Source of the DNA: Lepiota brunneoincarnata
Taxonomy: Eukaryota; Basidiomycota; Agaricomycetes; Agaricales; Agaricaceae
Direction of reading: 5' to 3'
Assembly (NCBI GenBank): GCA_023014365.1
Contig: JAEBUN010000035.1
Coordinates: 186,001-250,000 of the forward strand
Length of the DNA: 64,000 nucleotides
In this document: one piece after another, positions 33,592 through 44,192 of the stretch
Layout: each line of letters starts with the position of its first letter
How positions within the stretch are numbered: the stretch's first letter is position 1
Notes under the pieces: model-generated
What the model was told of the DNA's origin: nothing
What the model saw: only the letters and a program-made list of their open reading frames with translations
Databases searched by the model: none
Program-made: the position numbers and the translations under genes

Positions 33592-33913
33592 CCAACCTGG
33601 CCCTGCCACCAATACCACTGACAACCAACCAGACAGGACCAACAGTCCTTATATCATCCAGCATACCTTCCTTCCCTCCAATCAACCCAAAATACAATCC
33701 ATCCTTTTACATGAAGTTCCCTTTCATATTACCGGAACCCATCTTAAATGCAGTCCAGCAATGGTACCCCTGGTTGACACCTGCTGGAAGACATTTACTG
33801 CTCTTCTGTATCACAAGCGCCTCATCTATGACTGAACAACAGAATTCCAAGAACTATGTACCACTATTCTTTCTAGCACAATAGAGGAACAGGACTGCAC
33901 TACCATTTCTGCC

Positions 33914-34688
33914 ATGCTATCAACCGCTCTCACCAAATTCCTGTTTGAGAGTCTGATCCCAAGCCCAAGCAATGTAAATGGAAGTCAGGATTGCCCTATC
34001 CTACCTATCAGGACCACCACCCAACCTTCCAACCTTCCCATGGTGGATACAAATAACCAACCATCAAGTGCTATACAAGCTATATCTATTTCTAATGACA
34101 CCCCCACCAGGACTACCACCAATCACTTATCCAACACCAGAACTTGCTGCAATTGCTGCCATCGATTCGGCCATATCAAAGCAGGATGCCCACGCTACCA
34201 ATGTCAATATTGTTGAAAGATTACCCCCAGCCATTACGAGAAGCACTGCAAAAGAAACCCTTACCAGCATCAACCCACAAGTATGGTACCTGGGTTGTAT
34301 CGCTGCCCATGAGGAATACCAAGCAGAGCTTGATCCCTCACACATGAAACCACAAACAACAATATTTAACACATTATTGCAAACACCGAGCAGTGCCCTG
34401 CCTCAGCCAGACCCCTCTGCACCCAAATTCAAGGTGCCCCCATCATCATTCGGACCACCAACACCACCACCTGCATCTACTGGCAGAAGCCACCAACTTT
34501 CTGAATCGGTCCTTCAATGCACCTGTCACCACTCACTCCAGAGAACCCCTCGTCATTGACCTCACCCAAGACCTGCCATCCCCAGGCCACCAAGCTACCA
34601 AAGCAACTCTCCAGAACCCAACCCCTACTACGACTGGGACCCTGTCACTGAATCAAACATCACAGGAGAACCTGTCAGATTATACTGA
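33914..34688 (+). pseudogene. Gyp-3 ORF3, zinc-knuckle protein
   Basis: Homologue of Gyp-2 ORF3 in the same place. From ATG 33914 it is Ser/Thr/Pro-rich, then has CCHC knuckle CNCCHRFGHIKAGC near 34147-34188 and a second unit CQYC ... HYEKHC spaced C-x2-C-x6-H-x4-C across a TGA. A frame piece near 34550 contains EPLVIDLTQDLP, a SUMO-interaction-like motif. It ends YYDWDPVTESNITGEP plus four residues and TGA at 34686-34688, the same stop spacing as in Gyp-2. Several frame changes. The region 33592-33913 before it is coding-like but unassigned. Confidence 0.5.
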
Positions 34689-34730
34689 GGATATGTCTGA
34701 TGAGGACATCAGACCTTACAAAGGGGATAA

Positions 34731-35424
34731 TGTTATGAACAGTCTGGACTGAGAGGAACAAGAACAACTATTCAACTTTACAAGATGGGTACAGGAAACC
34801 ACAGACCAGTTGCAAGCACAGGAATATGACGATGAAGAAGGGGAATATTACAACACCATGCAGGACTGGGCAAGAGAAGCAGGAATGGAGATAACTCTGG
34901 AGGATATTCTGGAATACCCTGAGGATGAAGAAGATAGCCATGGATCAACCGATCCAACCTCTGATATGGATGGAAGCACTGAGAGAATGGAGAGCAAGAA
35001 TGGAAGAGAATCCATGGAGATAGAATCAGGAAAAGAGAATTATGAGTCAGAGGAAAGCAATGGAACATCGCACAGCAGTGGAATGGAGAATGAGGACACT
35101 GACTCATTGTAACATATAAATAACAGTAGGATGCACATCATGGTCAAGACTGCGCAGGACAAGTAGAACAGCCCAATAACCTATAACAAGTATATAGTAT
35201 CTCATAGTATATAAGGCCTGTACAAGTAGAGATTAAAGCCTCAAGCTTTAATCTTGTTAACAGCAGTCGTTAACCCTCTCTGCCTTAACTTGGCATGTTC
35301 CCTTGTTATCTCATTGAGCGCGATCCACTAAGCTCTGCAAGGCCAACCATCTTGGACACCTTGTAGAGTGATTGAAGGCTGTCTCCAGTTATTCTTGGAT
35401 ACAGAAGGAGCACGGATCATAACA
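34731..35424 (+). repeat. Gyp-3 3' LTR
   Basis: 694 bp, preceded directly by the polypurine tract AAAGGGGATAA. Ends TCATAACA, followed by LTR-5 sequence. Confidence 0.9.
34753..35112 (+). CDS. Acidic open frame inside Gyp-3 U3
   Basis: 119 codons open after a TGA at 34750-34752 and ending TAA at 35112, wholly upstream of the LTR TATA box. In frame upstream it continues from the internal region (ATG 34393; SDEDIRPYKGDN) into the LTR through that single TGA, which is one transition from CGA. The product is very acidic: LFNFTRWVQETTDQLQ, MQDWAREAGMEITLEDILEY, then Ser/Glu/Asp-rich repeats ending NEDTDSL. The 5' LTR has the same frame open (27188-27547) and the lone LTR has it with one shift (10532-10786). 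No family recognised. Translation is inferred; the position resembles retroviral genes that overlap U3. Confidence 0.4.
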   Translation, partial: EEQEQLFNFTRWVQETTDQLQAQEYDDEEGEYYNTMQDWAREAGMEITLEDILEYPEDEEDSHGSTDPTSDMDGSTERMESKNGRESMEIESGKENYESEESNGTSHSSGMENEDTDSL

Positions 35425-36202
35425 GATAATGAACAGTTTCATCTTTTAGGGTGTTCTGGGGGTGTGTTCTGACAGCAAAATTCAAGAGAGTAGTGTTTTT
35501 TTAGAGGTTAATGAACAGCCATTGAAGTTATCTTAGCCGTATAGTGCAACAATGAAAGGACAATCCCTGTCAATTCAAAGCGCAGGGTCTCTGGTCTCTG
35601 GTCTCTGGTCTCTGAACTCTGTTCTCTGTCTCTGTCTCTGTCTCTAGCACTCTGGAACTCTAACCTCTGAACTCTGTTCTCTGTCTCTGTCACTGGGTTG
35701 GTTGACAACTGAAGAAATCACACTTAACAATGCACACTAAATAGTCCTCTGACACCATTCTTGATCATGGCTCGCAGACTTGCATGTGGAAGTGGGGGTG
35801 AGACCTCTTACTTCTCCACAAACAAGCATGACTGTATTTATATTGTTAGATACATATGAGAGATAGTAAATATGAAATAGAAAACAATAAGCTTAATTTT
35901 TACAGGTACTGCAGAATATTTTGGAAGGTTTGGCAGCATTTCTACCTTGCCCTGGGTTATGGGTTTTTCTCTGATTGACAAATGGCAATCCAGCCAGACA
36001 TGTTCCATGCTTGTCTGCATTATTCTGCATCCACATGAGCATGTTTAAGCCTCCAGATCAATTATGATCGGAATGTATAACATATGGACAATCCCTTGAT
36101 CCATTGTAATTAATCTCAGTTAAGCAGTATGCCAAGGTGCTGGGACCCACAAAGCACTTGTTAATTATGAGTCTTTGATATTTCTAGGGTTTTGGGTATT
36201 GG
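35425..36202 (-). repeat. LTR-5, long form, left half of split copy
   Basis: Minus-oriented LTR-5 lacking its terminal ~110 bp at the Gyp-3 junction and interrupted at 36202 by Gyp-4 (target ATTGG). It continues at 44854. Confidence 0.75.
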
Positions 36203-36844
36203 TGTCATATCCATGCCAACTCAGAGTCTAATCATTTAAACTTCGGCTTCTCAACTCCACGTGTGTTCCACACAACAACCCTCTGCCCTCTGACTCGGCC
36301 CCGACCTGCTCCGACCACAACCCACTGCCCCGATCACGCGACCACCTCCACATGTGCTGTGGTCACCTGACCCTCGGTGTCTCATACCCCTGTCTCCATT
36401 TCCCGTCCATAGTCAAGATACGTTATTAGTCTCCATACCTGTACCCGTTTCCATTCCATTTGTAATCCGTTTGTAATCCGTTTGTAACTAGATCGGTCTC
36501 CGCTTCGCTCCGCATGTAGCCAGTACGAGTCATAGTTCGTAAGGCCAGTAGTATATATACTGTAGGTACTTGGCTTGTACTCCTCAGTCTGATAATCGAA
36601 TCGAGCAGCGGACCAGCTCCCTGTTCCCTATCCTCTCCTCTCTTCTGCCTCGCTCCGCTTTGGCTCCGACTTCCTGAAATACGGACTAGGACAGTAGGAG
36701 GGCACAGCACATAAGCTGAGGCCGCAAGTCCAAACCCCTGCCTGACGTACTCTGCCTCAGTCCCGAAGTCTACGTACTGACTTCGCCCTGTCCCCCGGTT
36801 ACCTTATACCAAGGATACCACCCCGACCCGCACCGGCTCTAACA
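36203..36844 (+). repeat. Gyp-4 5' LTR
   Basis: TGTCATATCC ... GGCTCTAACA, 642 bp. TATA box TATATATA from 36552, predicted RNA start near 36586. Confidence 0.94.
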
Positions 36845-36846
36845 GT

Positions 36847-36857
36847 ATTATCAGACT
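36847..36857 (+). promoter_or_regulatory. Gyp-4 self-priming binding site
   Basis: ATTATCAGACT, two bases after the LTR, is a perfect 11-nt complement of AGTCTGATAAT at 36586-36596, 34 bp after the TATA box. Confidence 0.7.
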
Positions 36858-36897
36858 CAAACTCCTCCTGTCCACCACACTCTGAATTTTTCTAACC

Positions 36898-38298
36898 ATG
36901 GTCTCTCGAACAGTTACCCATACTCGCACTCTGGTAACTCCAGCTGCTCGTCGTAGCAAACGCATCATTCGACAACCTCCTTCCGAGGAACTGCAACCCG
37001 ACTCCCCGAGGGCTTCTCGCTCTCGCTGACAATCTATCGCACCCTCGACCCCAGACCGGTTCTCTGAAGATATACAACCTTCAGTATTCCGGACTGCCGA
37101 TGGCCCCGACGATGGCCCTGACCCCAATCCTGATCCCAGCGACCCTGGTGATCCTGACGACTACCCTGACAATGGGGACAGGCCCCCGGGTGATGATGAA
37201 CCATCAGACAATGGCGACAACAACAACAACATCCCACCTGGCAACACCCGAGACAACCATGATAGACTCATACTCCAAGTTTTCCAACGCATAGCCAATC
37301 AAATGGATGGCTGTGGGAACTCTCAAGCCCCACAGCCTCCTCGAACTCCCCATACCAAAGCTCGCAAACCTGACATCTTTACAGGTTCCGACCCTGCCAA
37401 ACTCAAACCCTTCCTCTTCCAATGCCGACTCTATTTCCGTACCAACCCAGCCCAGTTTGCTATCCCTGCCACCAAGGTCAACTTTGCGTTGACATACCTC
37501 ACAGGCGTGGCATAGCAACACTTCGAAATCGGCCTCGACGAGGCTGACAACCACGGAATAATGCACAACTGGATCGAGGACTGGGACCAGTTCACCCTGG
37601 AACTGCAGACCAATTTCGGTCCCGCGGATCCAACCGGAGAAGCTGCTGAGCAGCTCGACTCCCTCCGAATGCGCTACAACGAGAAGATCGCCGTCTACAA
37701 TGTTGACTTTCTCCACCTAGCTGGCCAACTCCGCTGGGGTGATGAAGTATTTTGTCACCACTACTACAAAGGCCTCCCCGACCGCATCCAGGACATCCTG
37801 TCCAATCGGCCCGACGGCAAACCCGACACCTTCATCAAAATGCGGGCAGCAGCGATGAAGATCGACGCCTGCTATTGGGAACGCCAGCACGAGAAGGCCC
37901 GTGCCAAAGCTGCTTCGGACCCAACCACCTCTAGGAAACCTGGAGGTAACCCATCCCCTTCCACCTCGACCAACCCGCAACCTGCCGCCAAGCCTGCCAT
38001 TAATAACAAAGGCAGCACCCCCAACAACAACTTCAAGGGCAATCCGCCCAACCCGTCCGCCGGTCAGAAATCGGCCCCACCCAAATCCGACCTTACTAGT
38101 AAACTTGGTAAGGACGGTAAATTAACCCCCAAGGAACATCAACAACGTTTCGACAATAACCTCTGCCTTGTCTGCGCAGACCCCAATCACAGGGCTGCCA
38201 ACTGCGACAAGAAGAAATTCCCTGATGCCAAGGCTAAAGGCCGACAGGCTCAGCTTCCCGAGACAGACGCGCCAACTCTCCCAAGCTCGGAAAAATAG
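36898..38298 (+). pseudogene. Gyp-4 gag
   Basis: ATG at 36898, one frame to TAG at 38296-38298, broken only by TGA at 37027-37029 and TAG at 37513-37515. Basic N-terminus, then an Asp/Pro-rich region (DDGPDPNPDPSDPGDP). The capsid-like domain runs from KARKPDIFTGSDPAKLKPF (37350) through WIEDWDQFTLELQTNFG to about 37890. A Pro/Asn/Lys-rich linker follows, then a variant zinc knuckle CLVCADPNHRAANC near 38160-38205. Two point changes from open. Confidence 0.88.
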
Positions 38299-38305
38299 TT
38301 GGCGG

Positions 38306-39132
38306 TGAAAAGGTAAAAACGTTCGTATGTTTTAATATGGATAGTGGGCTTGTTTTCACTAAGCTTAGCCGAAATTCGATAAGCTTAAGCTAATACAAGT
38401 GGAATGAGATAGATAAGGAACAGTTTCGTCTTTTAGGGTGTTCTGGGGGTGCGTTCTGACAGCGAAATTCAAGAGAGTAGTGTTTTAGAGGTTAACGAAC
38501 AGCCGTTGAAGTTATCTTAGCCGTACGGTGCAACAATGAAAGGACAATCCCTGTCAATTCAAAGCGCGGGGTCTCTAGTCTCTGGTCTCTGGTCTCTGTC
38601 TCTGTCTCTGTCTCTAGCACTCTGGAACTCTAAACTCTGAACTCTGGTCTCTGTCTCTGTCTCTGGGTTGGTCGACGACCGAAGAATTCACACTTAACGA
38701 CGCACACTAAATAGCCCTCTGAAACCGTTCTTGATCACGGCTTGCAGACTTGCGTGTGGAAGCGGGGGTGAGACCTCTTGCTTCTCCACGAACAAGTGCG
38801 ACCGTATTTATATTGTTTAGATACATACGAGAGATAGTAAATATGAAATAGAAAACAATAAGCTTAATTGTTACAGGCACTGTAGAACATTTTGGAAGGT
38901 TCGGCAGCATTTCTACCTTGCCCTGGGTTATGGGTTTTTCTCTGATTAATGAATGGCAATCCAGCCAGACGTGTTTCGTGCTTGTCTGCATTATTCTGCG
39001 TCCACGCGAGCACGTTAAGACTCCGGATCAATTATGATCGGAATGTATAGCGGATGGACAGTCCCTTGATCCGTTGTAATTAATCTCAGTTAAGCAATAG
39101 GCCGAGGTGCCGGGACCCACAAAGCACTCGTT
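38306..39132 (-). repeat. LTR-5, short form, inserted in Gyp-4
   Basis: 827 bp, reading TGAAAAGGTA ... CTCGTTA on the plus strand, flanked by CGG on both sides (38303-38305 and 39133-39135). CpG sites lost in the other copies are intact here, so this is the youngest LTR-5. It splits the gag-pol linker of Gyp-4. Starting exactly at the same base as the 24003 copy, it shows that the short form is a discrete unit. Confidence 0.8.
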
Positions 39133-42100
39133 ACGGTCCTCAGGCCTCTGCACAGACTGAGGATCGCATTGAACTCTGCTGTGCTCCAGAGAGTTTCCGT
39201 CTCAATGCGTCCGCTCTTTCCGACCCGAACTCTTTTCATATTACATTAACTTCTCCTTTAGTTACTTCCTTATCTTCTGTTTCCGCTTCCGTACTCTCCG
39301 CTTCGGACCCGCTTTCTACAACGGACAATGTAGTTAGTTCTGATTTCTCTTCTCTTTCTCCTTTCAAGGCTCTTGTTGATAGTGGTTCTACTCACTGTTT
39401 TGTGGACTCATCTTTTGTTCGTTCTCATAGTATTCCAACCTTGTCCATCCCGGCTATTGAACTTTGGTTATTTGATGGAACCTCAAATGCCTACATTACG
39501 AAGCTTGCGCAACTGCCTGTATCTTTCCCCTCCGGTGAATCTATCATTTTGGACACTTATGTCACCCGGCTCGACTCTTCCTGTTCTGTGGTCTTAGGAC
39601 ACAACTGGCTCACCCGCTACAATCCGTTGATTGACTGGGCTTTGGGCAGTATCACTTTCCGGCCATCCCTACTCGAGAATCCTGCTTCCGTCTCTACCTG
39701 CGTCGCACCTGCATCGGCCCCGTTTATGGCCGCCCCTGACACTCCTGACCTAGGTTCACCACCCCTGTCCGGGACCTCATCCCAATCTGCCCCCATTGCG
39801 AAACCCCATGTCTCCCTGATAAACGCTCCTGCCTTTATCCACGCTGCCAAGCTCCCTGGCTCCCAACAATTCCGAATCAACCTCTCTGCCGCCTCCACAT
39901 CGGCCGCGTCTTCTTCTGTCTCCGAAGACCTGGCTAACCTCTCGTCCATCCCCGAGGAATACCATGAGTTTGCAGATGTGTTCAGTAAATTGCGTGCTGA
40001 CACACTCGCTCCACACCGCCCTTACGACCTCCAGATTAACCTAGAGGATGGCGGTCAGCCTCCGGTCGGTACCATTTATTCCCTTTCGCAATCAGAGCTT
40101 GGAGCTCTACGTGATTTTATTGATGAACATTTGTCCATTGGTTTCATTCGCCCTTCCACTTCTCCTCATGGAGCCCCTGGTCCTCTTCGTCAAGAAAAAG
40201 GACGGCTCCCTCCGCTTATGTGTTGATTTTAGAGGTCTCAACCGTATTACCAAGAAGGACCGCTACCCCCTTCCGCTCATCTCCGACCTCTTAGACTCCC
40301 CTCGCAAAGCCCGCGTATATACCAAAATTGACCTCCATCACGCCTACCATCTTGTCCGTGTTGCTGACGGCGACGAATGGAAGACTGCCTTTCGGACCCA
40401 CTACGGCTCCTTCGAATGGATGGTTATGCCTTTTGGCCTCACCAACGCCCCTGCCACTTTCCAGCGGTTCATGAACAATATATTCAAGGACATGCTCGAC
40501 GTCTGCGTTACCATCTATCTTGACGACATCCTGATATACTCCGACAATCATAGTATCCATCGTGACCAAGTCAAGGAGGTCCTTAAGCGGCTCTGACAAC
40601 ACGGCCTATATGCCCGCCCCGACAAATGCCAGTTCCACGCTGACACAGTGGAATATCTCGGCTACATTCTTTCCCCCGACGGTCTCCGAATGGACCAATC
40701 TAAGGTCAAGACCATCCAGGAGTGGCCGGAACCCAAGAAAGTCAAGGACATCCAGTCCTTCTTAGGTTTCGCCAATTTTTACCATCGCTTCATTCACGGT
40801 TACTCCGACATTGTTGTTCTGCTCACTCGCCTCACCTGCAAAGACGTGAAATGGAATTTCACTGACGAATGCCACGAAGCCTTCAGTTCCTTGAAAGAAG
40901 CATTCATATCCGCCCCCGTCCTCACTCCTTGGGCCCCCAACGCTCAGATCATTGTTGAGACCGACGCCTCCGACTACGCCCTTGCGGCTATCCTCTCTAT
41001 CATCACCGATGACGGTGAGGTTCACCCTGTTGCATTCCATTCCCACACCTTTAACACGGCTGAACTTAATTATGACACCCACGACAAGGAACTCCTGGCG
41101 ATATTCGAGGCTTTTCGTATCTGGCGGCACTATCTTGAGGGTGCCCCTCTCACTATTGATGTAGTCACCAACCACAAAAACCTCAAATACTTCTGTACCA
41201 CCAAGATCCTTACTCGCCGCCAAGCTTGTTGGTCCGAGTTCCTATCCCAATTCCACCTCGTCATCCGGTTCCGACCTGGCCGCCTCGGCACCAAGCCTGA
41301 CGCCCTAACTAGACGATGGGACGTCTACCCTAAAGGGGGGAATAGCGACTATGCATCAGTCAACCCGCACAACTTCTGGCCTGTGTTCACTCATGAACAG
41401 CTCATGGCCTCCGTCCATGCCACCACTCTTTACGCCCCTTCCCTTCGCGCAGCTGTAGTCATGGATCTCGACCAACTACACTGCGATATCCTCGCCGCTC
41501 TACCAGCGGATCCGATCGCCTCCGCCCATCTTGCCAGCCCAGAAGGCCATTGGTCAGTTAACGACAAAGGTTTCCTCCTCCTAGATGACAGAATCTACGT
41601 CCCTGACGCCGACAATCTCCGACTTCGGGTCCTCCAGTACAAGCATGACCATGTCCTAGCTGGCCACTTTGGTCAGAATAAAATGCTGGAACTCATCCGG
41701 CGCGAATACACCTGGCCTAGTGTCCGCACCTTCGTCAAAGATTTCTGCAAGTCTTGTGTCACCTGTATGAGGTCCAAACCCCAGCGCCACCGCCCCTACG
41801 GTCTCCTCAAGCAACTCCCCATCCCTGAATGCCCTTGGAATTCAATCTCCATGGACTTCATCGAGAAACTCCCCGCCTCCTCTGGCTACGATGCCATCCT
41901 AGTAATAGTCGACAGACTCACCAAGCAATCCTTATTCATCCCCACCTATGATACTGTCACCTCCTCCGACCTCGCCCGCCTATTCGTCCTCCACATCTTC
42001 TCCAAGCATGGCATACCCGAACATGTTACCTCCGACCGCGGCTCCAAATTCATCTCTAACTTCTTCCGCTCCCTAGGACAAGCCCTTGACATGAAACTAC

Positions 42101-42930
42101 ACTTCACTTCGGGCTATCATCCAGAAGGCGACGGACAGACGGAACGCACCAACCAGACCCTGGAACAATATCTCCGGGTCTATTGTAACTACCAACAGGA
42201 CAATTGGTCTGAATTACTACCACTAGCTGAGTTTGCTTACAACAACGCTCCTAGTGCCACCACCGGTATCTCCCTGTTCTTTGCTAATAAAGGATACCAT
42301 CTGAACATCACAGTTCATCCTGAACGCGATCTTGCCTCCGCTTGGGCCTGCCATTTTGCTGTTGACCTCGACGACCTACATACCACCTTGAAGTCTGAAA
42401 TAGTGCTAGCCCAGCAACGGTATCAGACCTCCGCCGATGTCCGCCGACTCCCCGCCCTGGACTTCAAGGTCGGACAAAAGGTATTCGTGAAAGCCCAATT
42501 TTTCCACACCACCTGTCCTTCCAAAAAACTCTCTGAAAAGTTCCTTGGACCTTACGAGATCATTGCCCAAGCAGGGACTCACTCCTTCACACTCCGACTC
42601 CCTGATTCCATGCGTGGAGTACACCCAGTCTTCCATGTTTCTATGCTTGAACCGGCCACACCTAATACCATACCAGCCCGATCGGACCCGCCACCTGCAC
42701 CAGTTTCTATCGACGGCGAACCAGAATACGAGATCGCTCGCATCGTCGACTCAAAGATTGATCGGCGCTGTGCATGCAAACTCCTCTACAAAGTCATTTG
42801 GTTAGGTTATGAAGACACCGAAGAAGAGTCTTTGTGGTTACCGGCTACCGAGCTTGAACATGCCATAGATTTAGTAGAGGCTTTCCATTCCTCTTACCCT
42901 GATAAGCCTGGCCCCCTCCATTCACTCTGA
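39133..42930 (+). pseudogene. Gyp-4 pol (PR, RT, RNase H, IN, chromodomain)
   Basis: Nearly complete. Protease ALVDSGSTHCFVD near 39372; RT with [20 protein letters not shown] near 40180 and catalytic YLDD at 40516-40527; RNase H with ETDASDYALAAIL near 40960. Integrase H2C2 (HDHVLAGHFGQNK ... CVTCMRSK) near 41650-41780; core SMDFIEKLPA, TSDRGSKFIS and YHPEGDGQTERTNQTLE near 41850-42150; GPYEIIAQ near 42550; chromodomain EYEIARIVDSKIDRR ... YKVIWLGYED near 42724-42820. Lesions: a 1-bp insertion near 40181 and TGA at 40594. From 40597 to the stop at 42930 it is uninterrupted, about 778 codons. Confidence 0.92.
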
Positions 42931-42988
42931 GTTTTTCCACTGATCATCCACCACACCAAGAAACAAAAAATTTATTGGACAAGTACAA

Positions 42989-44059
42989 CTACCTGTCCGT
43001 ATCGTTCCCAGAGGTGCGGGGCGGCACCGCCGCATCCTCCATCATACCTCGCACCTCCTCTTCCGAAATACCTCCAATGCTCTCCGACTCCTCCGACTCC
43101 TCCGTCTCCTCCGTCTCCATAATACCCCTACTCGACCAGTTACCATCCACCTGCGCCTCCCAACGCCGCAACTGTTCATAGCGGCCAGCTGTCAGCTCAA
43201 CCTTGTCCACCCTCTCCCCCAATCAAGTGATGGCCTGTGCAAGCTGCACCTCCATGATATTGACCCGCTTGAGGGTCTTCTGGTGCCCCTCCTCGATAAG
43301 TCGCTTCAGCTCTACGGGATCATTTGGTCAGCAAACCTCGCAGTCAGAAATTCCTCACTCACCTTCAAATTGTTGGCCCGACATCCCCCCGGCCCTGCTC
43401 GGCTCCGTCTCCTCTTGACCCCCGCACCATTTTTTCATTTTGCTGCACCGACGGCAACTCCTGGTGTTACTAAAAAAAAAACTATCAGTATGTAGCCTGG
43501 GAACCCTCAAAATGACTTACCCGCTGGCGACCTCACACAGGACCTCGTCTCGCTGACACCTCCAGCAGGGGTTCTTGCCCCCGAATACGTTCGCATGGCC
43601 CCGTCGTGGGGCCGCCCTCGCCTTTGCCTTCCCCTTACCCTTATCCCCTGAATCCCTGGAGGCCTCCTCCTCCTCCTCCTCCTCATCTCTTGCCTCGTCC
43701 CTATCCATGTATTTGGAATCCAACTCCTCCGTATCTACCTGCATCGGTTCTTCCGACGGATGGCTCGACGAGGCCCCCATAGTCGTTGCAACGAGTCGGG
43801 CCCGAATCACCCAACGTTCTGCCTCGGCAGCCTCATCTTGTTGCCACCTGATATCTTCTGCCATACGCTCTCTTGCCCGCTCCTCTGCTTGTCGCTGGTG
43901 CAATGCTATCATCTGCTGCCGCTCCTCCTCCTCTCGTTGCTCCTCCTCCTCCAGCCTCTCGATTTCCAGCCGCTCTTGCTCCTCTCGCTCCGCCTTCTCC
44001 CTCAACAATTGCGCCTTGTGCTCCGCGGCGGTCGGTTGTCGGGAGGGTTGTCTGCTCAT
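42989..44059 (-). CDS. Antisense coiled-coil / Zn2Cys6-type gene inside Gyp-4
   Basis: Three exons on the strand opposite gag-pol: 44059-43521, 43469-43363 and 43311-42989, with introns 43520-43470 (GTAAGT...TTTAG, 51 nt) and 43362-43312 (GTGAGT...CGTAG, 51 nt). Exon 1 encodes a long Glu/Arg/Gln coiled coil (about residues 10-95), an acidic region and GKNPCWRCQRDEVLC. Exon 2 adds CRRCSKMKKWC, giving C-x2-C-x6-C-x9-C-x2-C-x6-C across intron 1, the Zn2Cys6 spacing. Exon 3 encodes a helical, acidic C-terminus. One TGA (about 43226) interrupts exon 3. Likely a nuclear DNA-binding protein carried by the element, or a captured host gene. Splicing is predicted, not shown. Confidence 0.65.
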
Positions 44060-44109
44060 GGGAGTAAGAGGTCAAGTTGTGTTTTTTTTGGAATCAAACC
44101 AGTTCACCG

Positions 44110-44137
44110 TTTTTATACCCTGCCAGGACTTTCCAAT
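44110..44137 (-). promoter_or_regulatory. Core promoter of the Gyp-4 antisense gene
   Basis: On the minus strand TATAAAAA lies at 44117-44110, about 51-58 nt before the ATG at 44059. A CCAAT box (plus strand 44133-44137) sits ~20 bp further upstream. This promoter is outside the 3' LTR (44193 on), so the gene does not depend on LTR transcription. Confidence 0.55.
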
Positions 44138-44192
44138 GGGCCCCGGCCTAGACCACCTTGGGCCTCGAGGCTCGGCCCTAAAGGGGGGGCAC

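Larger units (their letters stand above)
27166..35424 (+). mobile_element. Gyp-3, two-LTR chromodomain Ty3/gypsy element
   Basis: 8,259 bp with LTRs of 710 and 694 bp sharing the ends TGTTATGA ... TCATAACA. Order: LTR, self-priming site, 57-bp tandem repeat, gag, protease, RT, RNase H, integrase, chromodomain, ORF3, polypurine AAAGGGGATAA, LTR. Pol has more than ten stops, far more than Gyp-2. The flanks do not match (ATCCC left, GATAA right) and come from different elements (Gyp-1 pol and LTR-5), so the two ends probably belong to different insertions joined by recombination. Confidence 0.9.

Noticed and set aside
33978..34559. 193-codon frame overlapping Gyp-3 ORF3
   Set aside because: Longer than the ORF3 pieces but lacks motifs; the overlapping frame has a perfect CCHC knuckle matching Gyp-2.
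27166..35424. Gyp-3 as a single clean insertion
   Set aside because: LTR ends are sharp but the 5-bp flanks differ and derive from different host elements.
40762..41223. 153-codon minus-strand frame opposite Gyp-4 RNase H
   Set aside because: Antisense shadow of a well-conserved pol region.
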